Shown here one piece after another: positions 1 to 7,433 of a DNA stretch of 17,555 nt (positions are counted from its first letter, which is position 1; every line of letters starts with the position of its first letter). The stretch is from CAZAGT01 sp964484515 (GTDB lineage Bacteria > Desulfobacterota > DSM-4660 > Desulfatiglandales > HGW-15). Location of the stretch: NCBI GenBank assembly GCA_964484515.1, contig CAZAGT010000071.1:1-17555 (forward strand), written 5' to 3'. The notes beneath the pieces were generated by a model. It was not told the origin of the DNA. It did no database searches and saw only the letters and a program-made list of their open reading frames with translations. A program made the translations under genes and the position numbers.

Positions 1-64
1 ACCCTTGGCGCCTGGAATCTGCAGCATCCTCGACTTTTGCAACGTTAGGGTACAGATTGAGACT

Positions 65-2338
65 CTAGCCGGCAACTGGGAATTCAATCGTAAAGGTAGC
101 ACCTTCACCCTCCTGGCTCTCCACCTTGATCGTCCCTTCGTAGTCTCGTACGATGCCATAACTGATCGAAAGACCCAGTCCCGTACCCTTGCCCGCCTCC
201 TTGGTGGTAAAGAATGGATCAAAGATACGATCTCGGGCCGATAACGGAATACCCGTACCGTTGTCCTGGACCTGAACGACAACGACGCCGTTCCGTGAGC
301 TTGTCTTCAGGAATATTCTTTTCGCACCGGCCTTTTGTTCGGGATCCTGCCACCTTTCCTCGATGGCGTCCCTTGCGTTGGTCAACAGATTGATGAATAC
401 CTGCTCCAAACGATTGGAGTCTGCCAGAACAGGAGGAAGATCCTCGGCAAGATCCGTAACTACGTCAATCTGCCGCAGCTTCAATTGCTGGCTGAAGATC
501 TCGAGGGCCTTTAGCAGGGCCTCGTTCACCTGGACCTCCGATCTTTTTACATCCGATTGGCGGCCGAACTCTCGCATGTGGGTGATGATCTTTGAGGCCC
601 GATCCACGTGGCTGTCCATCTCGGCGGCCAGGGTCTCCAGCACATCTTCGGTGACTGGTTCTTTTCTTCTGATCTTTTTCAGGATGAAACTACTAGCGGT
701 CTTGATTACGGAGAGGGGTTGATTGAGTTCGTGGGCCACCCCGGTGGCCATTTCGCCGAGAGTTGCCATTTTGCTGGCCTGGATGAGTTGTTGCTCGGCC
801 AACAGCCTCGCCGTGACATCGCTGGCTGTCGCGAGCAACACTTCCCTTCCCATGTATTCCGAACGGGAGGCAAAGATATTGACAAACATCGTATTGCCGT
901 CCTTCCTGATTTGCCTAACCCGATTCAGATCCTTGGCGGCCTTCAGTTCCGCGGCATATTTCTCACGGTCGTCTTCCTCGAAAAGGTCGATAAAGGATGT
1001 GTCGATGATTTCTTCTTTTCTGAAACCGTATATGGAGGTCATGCTGTCGTTACAGTCGAGGATCTGAAGGGTCTTCACATCCAGGACGAAGATCGGATTC
1101 GGGATGGTGTCAAAAATGGTGCGATATTTCTCCTCTGACTTCCTGACCTCGTTCTCTAAGAACTTCATCTTGGTTACGTCGAGAGACATCTCCATGGCGG
1201 CGACGACCTTGCCCTCCGCGTTCACGATCGGTGACGTCCGCACCATCCAGAAAGAGCGTGTCCCGTCCTTGTTGATCCCGGTCTCTTCACTTGTCCGTGG
1301 CTGCCCGTCCTCAAAGGTCTCCACAACCGGGCAGATCTCGCACCGTTGGGTTCGGCCCTTGTAAGCCTGATAGCAGTAGTCACCGGCCTTGGGTTCGAAC
1401 TTTTCCGCAAACTCGCGATTGTAACGCAGTAGCTTGAAATCCTGGTCCTGGACAGTGATGTAGCAAGGGGCATGCTCGAAAAGGTTTCGGTATTCCTCTT
1501 TTTGCTTATTGAGCTCGTCCTGTTTTTCGCGGATCTGCTTACGCATCTGATTGATTGCCAGCGCCAGCTGGCCGATTTCATCTCGGCGATCGGCCTGAAC
1601 TTCGTCATCATATTGACCGTTGCCGATCCGCCAGGTCGAGGAGATCAGTTTCTTGATAGGCCGATTGACAAACCTCACGACAAAAAGCCCGATGATGCCG
1701 GCCGTTGCGAGAAAGAGTATGATGGCCAGGGCAGAGTAGGCCCTCTCATGACGAAGGACTTCGTTGTCGATATTCTGCAACGAAACTACGACGTCCAGCT
1801 CCCCGAGGACCTTCTTGGTCGCAGGTGATTCATGGCAGGCCTGACCGGAGCAGCCGGCCTCATTATAGATAGGGTTGATGATGCCGAGCAGTCGGTAGCC
1901 CTCAGGCCCCTTAAATATTCGCGTCCTTCTCGCCAGGTCGACCGATAGCAGGGGAGGATTCGATGCATGGCAGGCCGTGCAGGCCTCGGACTTGATGCTG
2001 GTTGATTGGTTGATCTCACCGTCCCTGTTTGAGAACTTGATCTCTCCCTTCTTGTTGTATATTCGGATCGTTTCGACGCCCTCCTGTTCCGCTGCACGTC
2101 GGATGATTTCGTTGATATCCTTGCGGGAATCAAGCATCATGGCATAATTGGTCCCCAGCGTGATGGTATGCCCCAATCGGTCGGTCCCGGTGACAACGCC
2201 TTCGATGGCTCTCTTCTTCTGGTACCGAAGGTTGAAGTAGGACCAGATACTGAAGCCAAAGAACAGGACCAGGCCAACCCAAAGGATCAACCGAAAACTC
2301 AGACTCTGGTGGATTCCAATTCGTTTCCGCATTTTCAT
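65..2338 (-). CDS. Membrane sensor histidine kinase with periplasmic c-type heme-like motifs
   Basis: Predicted inner-membrane sensor kinase that autophosphorylates and passes phosphate to an unidentified receiver. Numbering is from ATG 2338 (757 aa). Helix 1 is about 17-35 and helix 2 about 202-224. The loop between them has CTACH at 120-124 and a CX4CH motif at 163-169, the pattern of covalent c-heme attachment. HAMP is about 225-275. PAS 1 (280-390) carries a Cys cluster (C322, C333, C336), and PAS 2 is 401-511. HisKA has the phosphoacceptor in AHELNQPL (H536). The ATPase has an N-box (N654), DNGTGIP (692-698), FDPFFTTK and GKGTGLGLS, all intact. There is no receiver domain. The frame is open up to an ATG at 2473. 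I prefer 2338 because it gives a normal short N-terminus before helix 1 and because a promoter lies at 2404-2433; ATG 2332 is also possible. Heme binding is inferred from motifs only. The ligand could be a redox state, NO or O2. Confidence 0.9.
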   Translation of the reverse strand: MKMRKRIGIHQSLSFRLILWVGLVLFFGFSIWSYFNLRYQKKRAIEGVVTGTDRLGHTITLGTNYAMMLDSRKDINEIIRRAAEQEGVETIRIYNKKGEIKFSNRDGEINQSTSIKSEACTACHASNPPLLSVDLARRTRIFKGPEGYRLLGIINPIYNEAGCSGQACHESPATKKVLGELDVVVSLQNIDNEVLRHERAYSALAIILFLATAGIIGLFVVRFVNRPIKKLISSTWRIGNGQYDDEVQADRRDEIGQLALAINQMRKQIREKQDELNKQKEEYRNLFEHAPCYITVQDQDFKLLRYNREFAEKFEPKAGDYCYQAYKGRTQRCEICPVVETFEDGQPRTSEETGINKDGTRSFWMVRTSPIVNAEGKVVAAMEMSLDVTKMKFLENEVRKSEEKYRTIFDTIPNPIFVLDVKTLQILDCNDSMTSIYGFRKEEIIDTSFIDLFEEDDREKYAAELKAAKDLNRVRQIRKDGNTMFVNIFASRSEYMGREVLLATASDVTARLLAEQQLIQASKMATLGEMATGVAHELNQPLSVIKTASSFILKKIRRKEPVTEDVLETLAAEMDSHVDRASKIITHMREFGRQSDVKRSEVQVNEALLKALEIFSQQLKLRQIDVVTDLAEDLPPVLADSNRLEQVFINLLTNARDAIEERWQDPEQKAGAKRIFLKTSSRNGVVVVQVQDNGTGIPLSARDRIFDPFFTTKEAGKGTGLGLSISYGIVRDYEGTIKVESQEGEGATFTIEFPVAG

Positions 2339-2354
2339 TCGCCCGCCGCTATCG

Positions 2355-2368
2355 GCAAGGGCCCTTGC
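2355..2368. repeat. Perfect 14-bp palindrome, possible operator
   Basis: GCAAGGGCCCTTGC is identical to its reverse complement. It lies between the promoter at 2404-2433 and the kinase start at 2338, where a bound dimeric regulator could act as a roadblock. No regulator gene is adjacent. It could also be a chance GC-rich palindrome. Confidence 0.45.
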
Positions 2369-2403
2369 GCAACGGTATCCAGGGGGGACTTTGCCAAATA
2401 GGA

Positions 2404-2433
2404 ATGTTATTTTGGAGCTGTCGACGATGTCAA
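2404..2433 (-). promoter_or_regulatory. Sigma70-like promoter of the heme-type sensor kinase
   Basis: Read on the minus strand, TTGACA (2433-2428) is followed after 18 bases by TAACAT (2409-2404). The -35 is a perfect match and the -10 matches 4 of 6. Transcription would start near 2397, leaving a leader of about 60 bases before ATG 2338. This supports the shorter start of the kinase. Confidence 0.5.
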
Positions 2434-2473
2434 TACGTAATTGGGGAGGGCCACTCGCGTTGTCCGCGGTCAT

Positions 2474-2502
2474 TTGACGAAATACCCGAAAACGACTAAT
2501 TC
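2474..2502 (+). promoter_or_regulatory. Weak candidate promoter for the receiver-kinase gene
   Basis: TTGACG at 2474-2479 is followed after 17 bases by TAATTC at 2497-2502. The -35 is good but the -10 matches consensus at only two positions. Its place in front of the plus-strand kinase is the main reason to list it. Confidence 0.2.
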
Positions 2503-2580
2503 TAGTGCAATCGTTTCACCTGCTGCGGCTCCGCTCTCCATCGTACACGGTGGTTGCGAGAATTCGAGGGCTCACAAAAG

Positions 2581-4152
2581 ATGGAAGATCTTCAGTGGAA
2601 GGTCCTCGTCATCGATGACGAGGAGGGCATTCGGAAGGTCCTGACGATCACCCTGACCGATGCCGGTTATGATGTATTGGCCGCGCCGGACGGAAAGACA
2701 GGGCTCCGTCTCTGCGTGGAGGAGAGCCCTCAGATTGTGATTACCGATATCCGGATGCCCGGCATGGATGGGCTGGAAGTCCTGCGCCGAATCAAACAAA
2801 ACCATCCCGATCGGGAAGTCATCGTGATCACAGCCTTTGGGGAAATGGAGATAGCCGTTCGGGCCCTGCAGCTTGATGCGTCGGACTTCATCACCAAACC
2901 GATCGAAGACGAGGCCCTTTTGGTGGCCCTTGAGCGCGCAAAGGAGCGTTACAGGGTTTACCGCGAACTTCGCGAACACACCGAAATGCTCGAGGCCCGG
3001 CTCTTACACACGACCGCGGAGCTGGCAAAGCGGTATGACTTCCAGAGCAATCTCATCGAGAGCTCCATGGACGGGATAATCGGTTGTGATCGGGCCGGAA
3101 ATGTCGTCATTTTCAATCGGAGTATGGAGAGAATGCTGGGTTACAGCAAGGACGAGGTCCTTCAGAAGTTGTCTCTGGATCGTCTTTTCCCGGTCGGACT
3201 GGCTGAGAAGATGAGAGAAGGGCTTTACGGCGAAGCATACGGAGGAGAAAACCGGCTCTTCCTCTATGAGACACAACTGGTCGCGAAGAGCGGTGAGTGC
3301 CTCCCCGTACAGCTATCGGCCACGGTCCTCTATGAGGAAGGGGAAGAAAGCGGCCTGGTGGGGTTTTTTAGGGACCTCCGCGAGATCCGGATGATGGAAC
3401 AACAATTTGCGGATCAGACCCGTATCATACACCAGCATAAAATGATGTCGTTGGGACGTCTGGCGGCCAGCGTGGTCCACGAGATTAACAACCCGCTTGC
3501 CGGCATCCTTAACTACATCCGTCTCATGATCAAGATTACCAACCGGGGTGCCCTCGCGCAGGAGGATCTACAGAAATTCCAGAGATACCTGGCGCTCATT
3601 GAAGGCGAAACCGACCGTTGCTCCAAGATTGTCGCCAACCTGTTAGCATTCTCGCGCAAATCCAAGATGGAATTTGATGAGGTAGATGCCAATGAGTTGG
3701 TTCAAAAATGCATCATGATGAGTCAGCACAAGCTGGACCTGCAAAACATCAAGATCGACACCCGACTGGCCCCCGAAGTTCCCAAGCTCTGGGCGGATCT
3801 GAACCAGATCCAACAGTGCATTATCAACCTGATCTTCAATGCAATCGACGCCATGCCGGACGGGGGCAGGATCAGCCTGACGACCAGTGTTCACCATGGG
3901 CAAGGCGTGGTTGCGATTGAGGTCGGGGATACTGGCCGCGGCATCTCCGCTGAACATCTCCCCCATATCTTCGATCCGTTTTACACCACCAAAACGGTTG
4001 GGGAGGGACTTGGGCTCGGTTTGTCAACGGTCTACGGCATCATCGATCGACACAAGGGAACGATCAGCGTGGACAGCGATCCCGGTAAAGGGACCGTCTT
4101 CACGATCAAGATTCCTCTCCAGAGGACGGGGGCATCCAATAAGGGTGCGTAG
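2581..4152 (+). CDS. Soluble hybrid kinase: receiver-PAS-HisKA-HATPase
   Basis: Cytoplasmic kinase with an N-terminal receiver, so its activity is probably set by phosphorylation from another kinase. Numbering is from ATG 2581 (523 aa). The receiver spans about 6-125, with acidic D12/D13, phospho-acceptor D56 in ITDIRMPGMDG, T84 and K106. A coiled linker follows to about 155, then PAS at about 155-275. HisKA has VVHEINNPL (H300), and the ATPase has an N-box (N420), DTGRGI (450-455), FDPFYTTK and GEGLGLGLS. No membrane helix is present. The in-frame TTG at 2554 is less likely, because GAGGG at 2566-2570 is well placed for ATG 2581. The gene is divergent from the membrane kinase at 65-2338, which lacks a receiver; the two may form a relay. 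No DNA-binding output is encoded here. Confidence 0.92.
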   Translation: MEDLQWKVLVIDDEEGIRKVLTITLTDAGYDVLAAPDGKTGLRLCVEESPQIVITDIRMPGMDGLEVLRRIKQNHPDREVIVITAFGEMEIAVRALQLDASDFITKPIEDEALLVALERAKERYRVYRELREHTEMLEARLLHTTAELAKRYDFQSNLIESSMDGIIGCDRAGNVVIFNRSMERMLGYSKDEVLQKLSLDRLFPVGLAEKMREGLYGEAYGGENRLFLYETQLVAKSGECLPVQLSATVLYEEGEESGLVGFFRDLREIRMMEQQFADQTRIIHQHKMMSLGRLAASVVHEINNPLAGILNYIRLMIKITNRGALAQEDLQKFQRYLALIEGETDRCSKIVANLLAFSRKSKMEFDEVDANELVQKCIMMSQHKLDLQNIKIDTRLAPEVPKLWADLNQIQQCIINLIFNAIDAMPDGGRISLTTSVHHGQGVVAIEVGDTGRGISAEHLPHIFDPFYTTKTVGEGLGLGLSTVYGIIDRHKGTISVDSDPGKGTVFTIKIPLQRTGASNKGA

Positions 4153-4187
4153 GAGATTTGGGCTCTGATTTACCCAATGCGAGGCAC

Positions 4188-4223
4188 TCGCCTGCGCGAA
4201 GCCGCTATAGCGAAGGCAGGCGA
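4188..4223. repeat. Palindromic repeat A
   Basis: Arms TCGCCTGC (4188-4195) and GCAGGCGA (4216-4223) are perfect reverse complements. They enclose a second palindrome, CGCTATAGCG. The element is non-coding and sits just after the receiver-kinase gene. It looks like a dispersed REP-type element. Confidence 0.6.
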
Positions 4224-4242
4224 AATGTGAAACTCGAAATGG

Positions 4243-4275
4243 TTCGACAGGCTCACGGTCCTGAGCAGAGTCGAA
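4243..4275. repeat. Palindromic repeat B
   Basis: Arms TTCGACAGGCTCA (4243-4255) and TGAGCAGAGTCGAA (4262-4275) are nearly perfect inverted copies around a 6-base centre. From memory, this motif type is scattered through many environmental bacterial genomes. It has no coding appearance. Confidence 0.6.
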
Positions 4276-4334
4276 GGGCAATATCAAATAACAGGAACCC
4301 AATTGACCCAAACCTTGTGGCGCATTTTTCCATT

Positions 4335-4352
4335 CCCCAAGCACCATTGGGG
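4335..4352. repeat. Short perfect hairpin
   Basis: CCCCAA, a 6-base loop, then TTGGGG. No U-run follows, so it is not a typical terminator. It belongs to the same repeat-rich spacer as palindromes A and B. Confidence 0.35.
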
Positions 4353-4394
4353 CAGGCTGTTTCAGTCTTTATGGCATTCAGGCTTTGGATTTGT

Positions 4395-4418
4395 TTCGGA
4401 TTTCAGCATTCGGATTTC
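4395..4418. repeat. Tandem TTCGGATTTC repeat
   Basis: Two exact 10-base copies of TTCGGATTTC lie at 4395-4404 and 4409-4418, with related AT-rich copies around them. Read in the frame of the downstream gene they give low-complexity peptide, which argues that this stretch is not genuinely coding. Confidence 0.45.
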
Positions 4419-4440
4419 GGGTTTCAATCTAAAAGGTTAT

Positions 4441-5703
4441 TTGTATACGAGCGTGACCCTCGGGATTCTTCTGGGGAATGGTTTCGTTTTGCGGGCCGGG
4501 GCGTCGGGGAGGACACCGGGGACGGCCGATCTCTCCTGGAACGGCCATTTCACCGTCGTGCGGATGACGTTTAACGATTTCACGCATGAAGAAATGTGGG
4601 CCTTGTATACCGAGAAGTTGCTTCGTCTGTTTCCGACCATCGAGGCCGACTACGATGCCTGGCTGGCGCGTATGACGACCAGCGCAACATACGAAGAGCA
4701 CCTTGAAAAGCTTCAATACTTGAGACCTCAGGTCCCTTCTGAGTACTGCGACGAGATAAGGGGGATGGCCTCGCAGTTCTCAGGCGGGAACGAAAACATC
4801 CGTGGCGACGGTAGACTTTCGATTGATGAACTCTATTACGTCAACTTGTATGTAGACATCATGATGGCCAGGGGGTGTTCTGCCATATCGGTATTCGGGC
4901 CGAGTTCGGAGACCGGCACGAACATGGTGGCGAGGCTGGTCGACTGGTATCCGCGCAAGGATAACGCGGTCTTCATTATTCAGAACGGAGACAAATCCAT
5001 AGGCAATATAAGCCGTCTCCTAAGCGTCATGGCAGGAACGGCGTTCAATCGGAGCGGTGTCTTTGCGGCCATTCTGGATGGAGGGTCGTCCCCGCCCGTC
5101 GATTTCCGGAAGAAACGATACCGTTCCACCCTTATGGACATCCGATATGCCCTGGAGAACTATGATACTTTAGATCGGATCGCAGGATTTCTAAGTGAGC
5201 AAGAGTACACCTTCAGTCATGAGATCTTCTTGGCTGACCCAAAGACAGGCGGGGTCTTGGAGAATAACATGCTTCCCGGCGGGTGCCGTTCAGTGAGGCG
5301 GGCCGATTCCGTCCTCGGTGAGGGTGTCACCTGGGAGCACCATGATGCGATCGCTGCCGTGAACCCCTTCTTTCTCAAGGAGAACTACCGCGGACAGGGC
5401 GTGGATCCAAGATGGACAAACCTGAGAGAGCAGATTGCAGTTAAGCTAAGACATAGCGACCGCGGCGAGGTGGCCAAGATTACCTTCGACGAACTCAAGG
5501 CGATTGCAACCTTTTATGATCGGGAAGGCTCCGACGCCTATCCGGGGTCAGGTTACGGTGACATCTACAACTCTCGCACCCAGCATGTTGTCCTCTTCGA
5601 GCCGGCGACCTTTCATTTGGAACTGTTCTTCCGCAATGCCAGCCCCACGCCGATCAAGCGGCCTGTGTTCATCGAAGTTCCGGTCCTCTTTCATGAAGAC
5701 TGA
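4441..5703 (+). CDS. C45-type Ntn hydrolase (acyltransferase/amidase-like), probably exported
   Basis: Resembles the C45 / acyl-CoA:6-APA acyltransferase-like group, which self-cleave to expose an N-terminal cysteine that hydrolyses or transfers linear amides. The key stretch is RGCSAISVFGP, with C146 the predicted nucleophile when numbered from TTG 4441, followed by an NMVARLVDW segment typical of the group. Residues before C146 would be the removed propeptide. The N-terminus has a hydrophobic stretch compatible with a signal peptide but few basic residues. The start is uncertain. The frame stays open to TTG 4303, but 4303-4440 is repeat-derived, and an AAAGG sits just before TTG 4441; ATG 4564 would drop the signal-like segment. 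I know no substrate. Neighbours are unrelated, so it is probably a single-gene unit. The family call is moderately sure. Confidence 0.72.
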   Translation: MYTSVTLGILLGNGFVLRAGASGRTPGTADLSWNGHFTVVRMTFNDFTHEEMWALYTEKLLRLFPTIEADYDAWLARMTTSATYEEHLEKLQYLRPQVPSEYCDEIRGMASQFSGGNENIRGDGRLSIDELYYVNLYVDIMMARGCSAISVFGPSSETGTNMVARLVDWYPRKDNAVFIIQNGDKSIGNISRLLSVMAGTAFNRSGVFAAILDGGSSPPVDFRKKRYRSTLMDIRYALENYDTLDRIAGFLSEQEYTFSHEIFLADPKTGGVLENNMLPGGCRSVRRADSVLGEGVTWEHHDAIAAVNPFFLKENYRGQGVDPRWTNLREQIAVKLRHSDRGEVAKITFDELKAIATFYDREGSDAYPGSGYGDIYNSRTQHVVLFEPATFHLELFFRNASPTPIKRPVFIEVPVLFHED

Positions 5704-5745
5704 GCGCGGCCGCTCCATCTGCATTGAGGTAAGGCAGCGAAATTC

Positions 5746-5774
5746 TTGACAGATTTCACCCAAGCGCTTACCGT
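5746..5774 (+). promoter_or_regulatory. Candidate promoter upstream of mrpE
   Basis: TTGACA at 5746-5751 and TACCGT at 5769-5774 are 17 bases apart. The -35 is perfect and the -10 poor (3 of 6). It would give a leader of about 175 bases before mrpE. I see no other gene in 5704-5957. Confidence 0.3.
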
Positions 5775-5957
5775 GTGAAAGACCCGGCCGAAACCGCGCA
5801 AGGCCTACATCTGCATGAAACCGGCCCATGAGGTCTTAGGGTGGTTATATTTGCTCCAGCACGTCTGTAAAAGGCAGAGGTGACAACTTCTGCCCGCCTG
5901 AGGAGGGTGAACCTTCCACCTGAATACCTGTGTTATCATCTCCGAGGGGACCCTGCT

Positions 5958-6431
5958 TTGACCCTTTTTCTGATCAATATTCTACTCGCGCTGGCCTGGA
6001 TTGCCCTGACCGGGCATTTCACGGCGACCAATCTCATCGTTGGTCTTGCCTTGGGCTATCTCACCTTGTGGATAACGCAGCGTCATGACGCCTCAGCGTC
6101 CTATTTTGGAAAACTTCGCCGGGTGATCGGCTTCATCGTCTTTTTCGGGTGGGAGGTCATCAAGGCGAATCTGCGTGTGGCCTATGAAGTGATGACCCCC
6201 GGGCACCACATGAAACCTGCAATCCTGGCGATACCCCTCGATGTCAAGACCGATCTGGAAATTACCGCCTTTGCCAATCTCATCACCCTCACGCCTGGGA
6301 CCCTAAGCCTAGAGGTGTCCGAGGATCGGCAGACGCTCTTTATCCACGCCATGTACGTGGATGATGTCACCCTATTCAAGGGGGAATTAAAGAAAGGGTT
6401 GGAGCGGCGGCTCCTTAAGGTGCTGCGATGA
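5958..6431 (+). CDS. mrpE: Na+/H+ antiporter subunit E (MrpE/MnhE)
   Basis: Small membrane subunit of the Mrp/Mnh multisubunit cation:proton antiporter; the family supports complex assembly. The protein is 157 aa, the usual size. It opens with two hydrophobic helices (TLFLINILLALAW, then NLIVGLALGYLTLW) and has a third near IGFIVFFGWEVI. The C-terminal half contains the family-like LITLTPGTLSLEV segment. The frame extends to a GTG at 5880, but I prefer TTG 5958: GAGGGGA lies about 7-8 bases upstream, and the protein then starts as MrpE proteins normally do. The stop overlaps the ATG of mrpF by 4 bases (ATGA), so translation is coupled. Confidence 0.88.
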   Translation: MTLFLINILLALAWIALTGHFTATNLIVGLALGYLTLWITQRHDASASYFGKLRRVIGFIVFFGWEVIKANLRVAYEVMTPGHHMKPAILAIPLDVKTDLEITAFANLITLTPGTLSLEVSEDRQTLFIHAMYVDDVTLFKGELKKGLERRLLKVLR

Positions 6432-6694
6432 ACGGATTGAATCTGGTTTTCTATGTCTCCCTGTCCATCATGACCATGGCCTTCGTTTTGGCCTTTGTGA
6501 GATTAATCCGGGGGCCCACGCTACCTGACCGGGTCGTTGCGCTCGATCTCATGGCGGCGGTCGGGATCGGCTTCATTGCGACTTATGCCGTCTACACCGA
6601 AGAGAAAGTCCTTTTGGATGTGGCCACCGTCGTAGCCCTGATCTCTTTTCTGGCCACGGTGGCGTTCGCCTACTACCTGCAGAGGGGGGTTTAG
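6428..6694 (+). CDS. mrpF: Na+/H+ antiporter subunit F (MrpF/MnhF)
   Basis: An 88-aa integral membrane subunit of the Mrp antiporter. It has three predicted helices, at about 5-25, 38-56 and 62-84, and the signature RGPTLPDRVVALD at about 28-40. Length and motif agree with the family. The ATG overlaps the end of mrpE (ATGA), and mrpG begins two bases after the stop, so the three genes form a tight operon. Confidence 0.93.
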   Translation: MNGLNLVFYVSLSIMTMAFVLAFVRLIRGPTLPDRVVALDLMAAVGIGFIATYAVYTEEKVLLDVATVVALISFLATVAFAYYLQRGV

Positions 6695-6696
6695 CT

Positions 6697-7092
6697 GTGC
6701 GGGAATTGATCAGCGCTGCGCTCATGATCACGGGAGCCTTTTTCATCTTGTTAGCCGGGTTGGGAGTTCTCCGGCTGCCCGACCTCTATACACGGATTTC
6801 GGCCGCCACCAAGGCTTCCACGTTGGGCGTAGGCCTATCGTTACTGTCACTCGCGGTTCATTTCGATGCGCTCGGGGTTACCAGCCGGGCACTGGCCACG
6901 ATCGGCTTCGTCATCATCACAGCCCCGGTGGGGGCTCATCTGATCAGCCGATCCGCCTACCGCACCGGCGTTCCACTCTGGAAGGGAAGCATCGCTGATG
7001 AATTGGATCGCCGGCGTGACCCCGGGGAGGCCGCCTTGAGCGGTGGGGGTTCGTCTCCGGCATCCGGCCGGGGAGTCGAAGGGGGGCAATGA
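6697..7092 (+). CDS. mrpG: Na+/H+ antiporter subunit G (MrpG/MnhG)
   Basis: A 131-aa membrane subunit of the Mrp antiporter. It has three hydrophobic helices and the family signature GVLRLPDLYTRI followed by ATKASTLG at about 23-44. The start is GTG 6697, with a strong AGAGGGGGG about 7 bases upstream. The tail after about residue 100 is hydrophilic and Gly/Pro-rich, longer than the core fold needs. The large proton-pumping subunits A-D do not follow; the next readable frame is a small unknown membrane protein. Confidence 0.92.
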   Translation: MRELISAALMITGAFFILLAGLGVLRLPDLYTRISAATKASTLGVGLSLLSLAVHFDALGVTSRALATIGFVIITAPVGAHLISRSAYRTGVPLWKGSIADELDRRRDPGEAALSGGGSSPASGRGVEGGQ

Positions 7093-7105
7093 AGATGCTC
7101 ATGAT

Positions 7106-7339
7106 GTGCGCACGATCGCGGCCCTTTCGCTCGGCGTGATGATTGCGCCGGTTTACGTGGCTGTGGAGGTGGCGGGGGGGCAGGGATCTATATACCGCCT
7201 GGCCGTCAGCAACGCTCTCATCTCTGCCCTGGGGGTGGCGTTTATGTTGCGCTACCGTCAGGGCTCTTGGAAGACCATGCGAGTCATCGAGCATCTGCCG
7301 CCGGGCGTCCAAGCCGGCGAAAGGGAGCAAAAAAGGTGA
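7106..7339 (+). CDS. Small two-helix membrane protein of unknown function after mrpG
   Basis: I do not recognise this 77-aa frame. It has a hydrophobic segment (IAALSLGVMIAPVYVAVEV), a short loop, a second segment (LAVSNALISALGVAFMLRY), then a basic hydrophilic tail. That is a membrane-hairpin layout with positive residues after helix 2. The frame is open from GTG 7043, which overlaps mrpG. I chose GTG 7106, preceded by GAAGA, just before the hydrophobic part; the start is uncertain. It follows mrpG by 13 bases on the same strand, so an accessory role with the antiporter is plausible but is inference from position only. Confidence 0.55.
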   Translation: MRTIAALSLGVMIAPVYVAVEVAGGQGSIYRLAVSNALISALGVAFMLRYRQGSWKTMRVIEHLPPGVQAGEREQKR

Positions 7340-7433
7340 CCTATTGAGCGAACTCAGACGTGTGAGGAACAGACGGGGGCATGAAGTGAGAGTCGATCCG
7401 GTGTGAGATAATGACCCAAAAGAGGAGGGGATT

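Noticed and set aside
1..39. Possible start of a further minus-strand gene (ATG at 27 or TTG at 39) after the membrane kinase
   Set aside because: Only 9-13 codons are visible, GAGG sits directly against the ATG with no spacing, and the peptide does not resemble the start of a response regulator.
363..1364. Several plus-strand open frames across the membrane kinase gene
   Set aside because: They lie antisense to a gene with complete kinase motifs and show no domain of their own.
2339..2473. N-terminal extension of the membrane kinase to ATG 2473
   Set aside because: The extra 45 residues do not resemble the family, no SD precedes ATG 2473, and the best promoter lies inside the extension.
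4303..4440. N-terminal extension of the C45-like protein
   Set aside because: The sequence is made of hairpin and tandem repeats, and its translation is low-complexity.
7395..7433. Promoter with GATAAT just before the aldo/keto reductase
   Set aside because: No matching -35 at a proper distance, and the leader would be too short to hold the SD comfortably.
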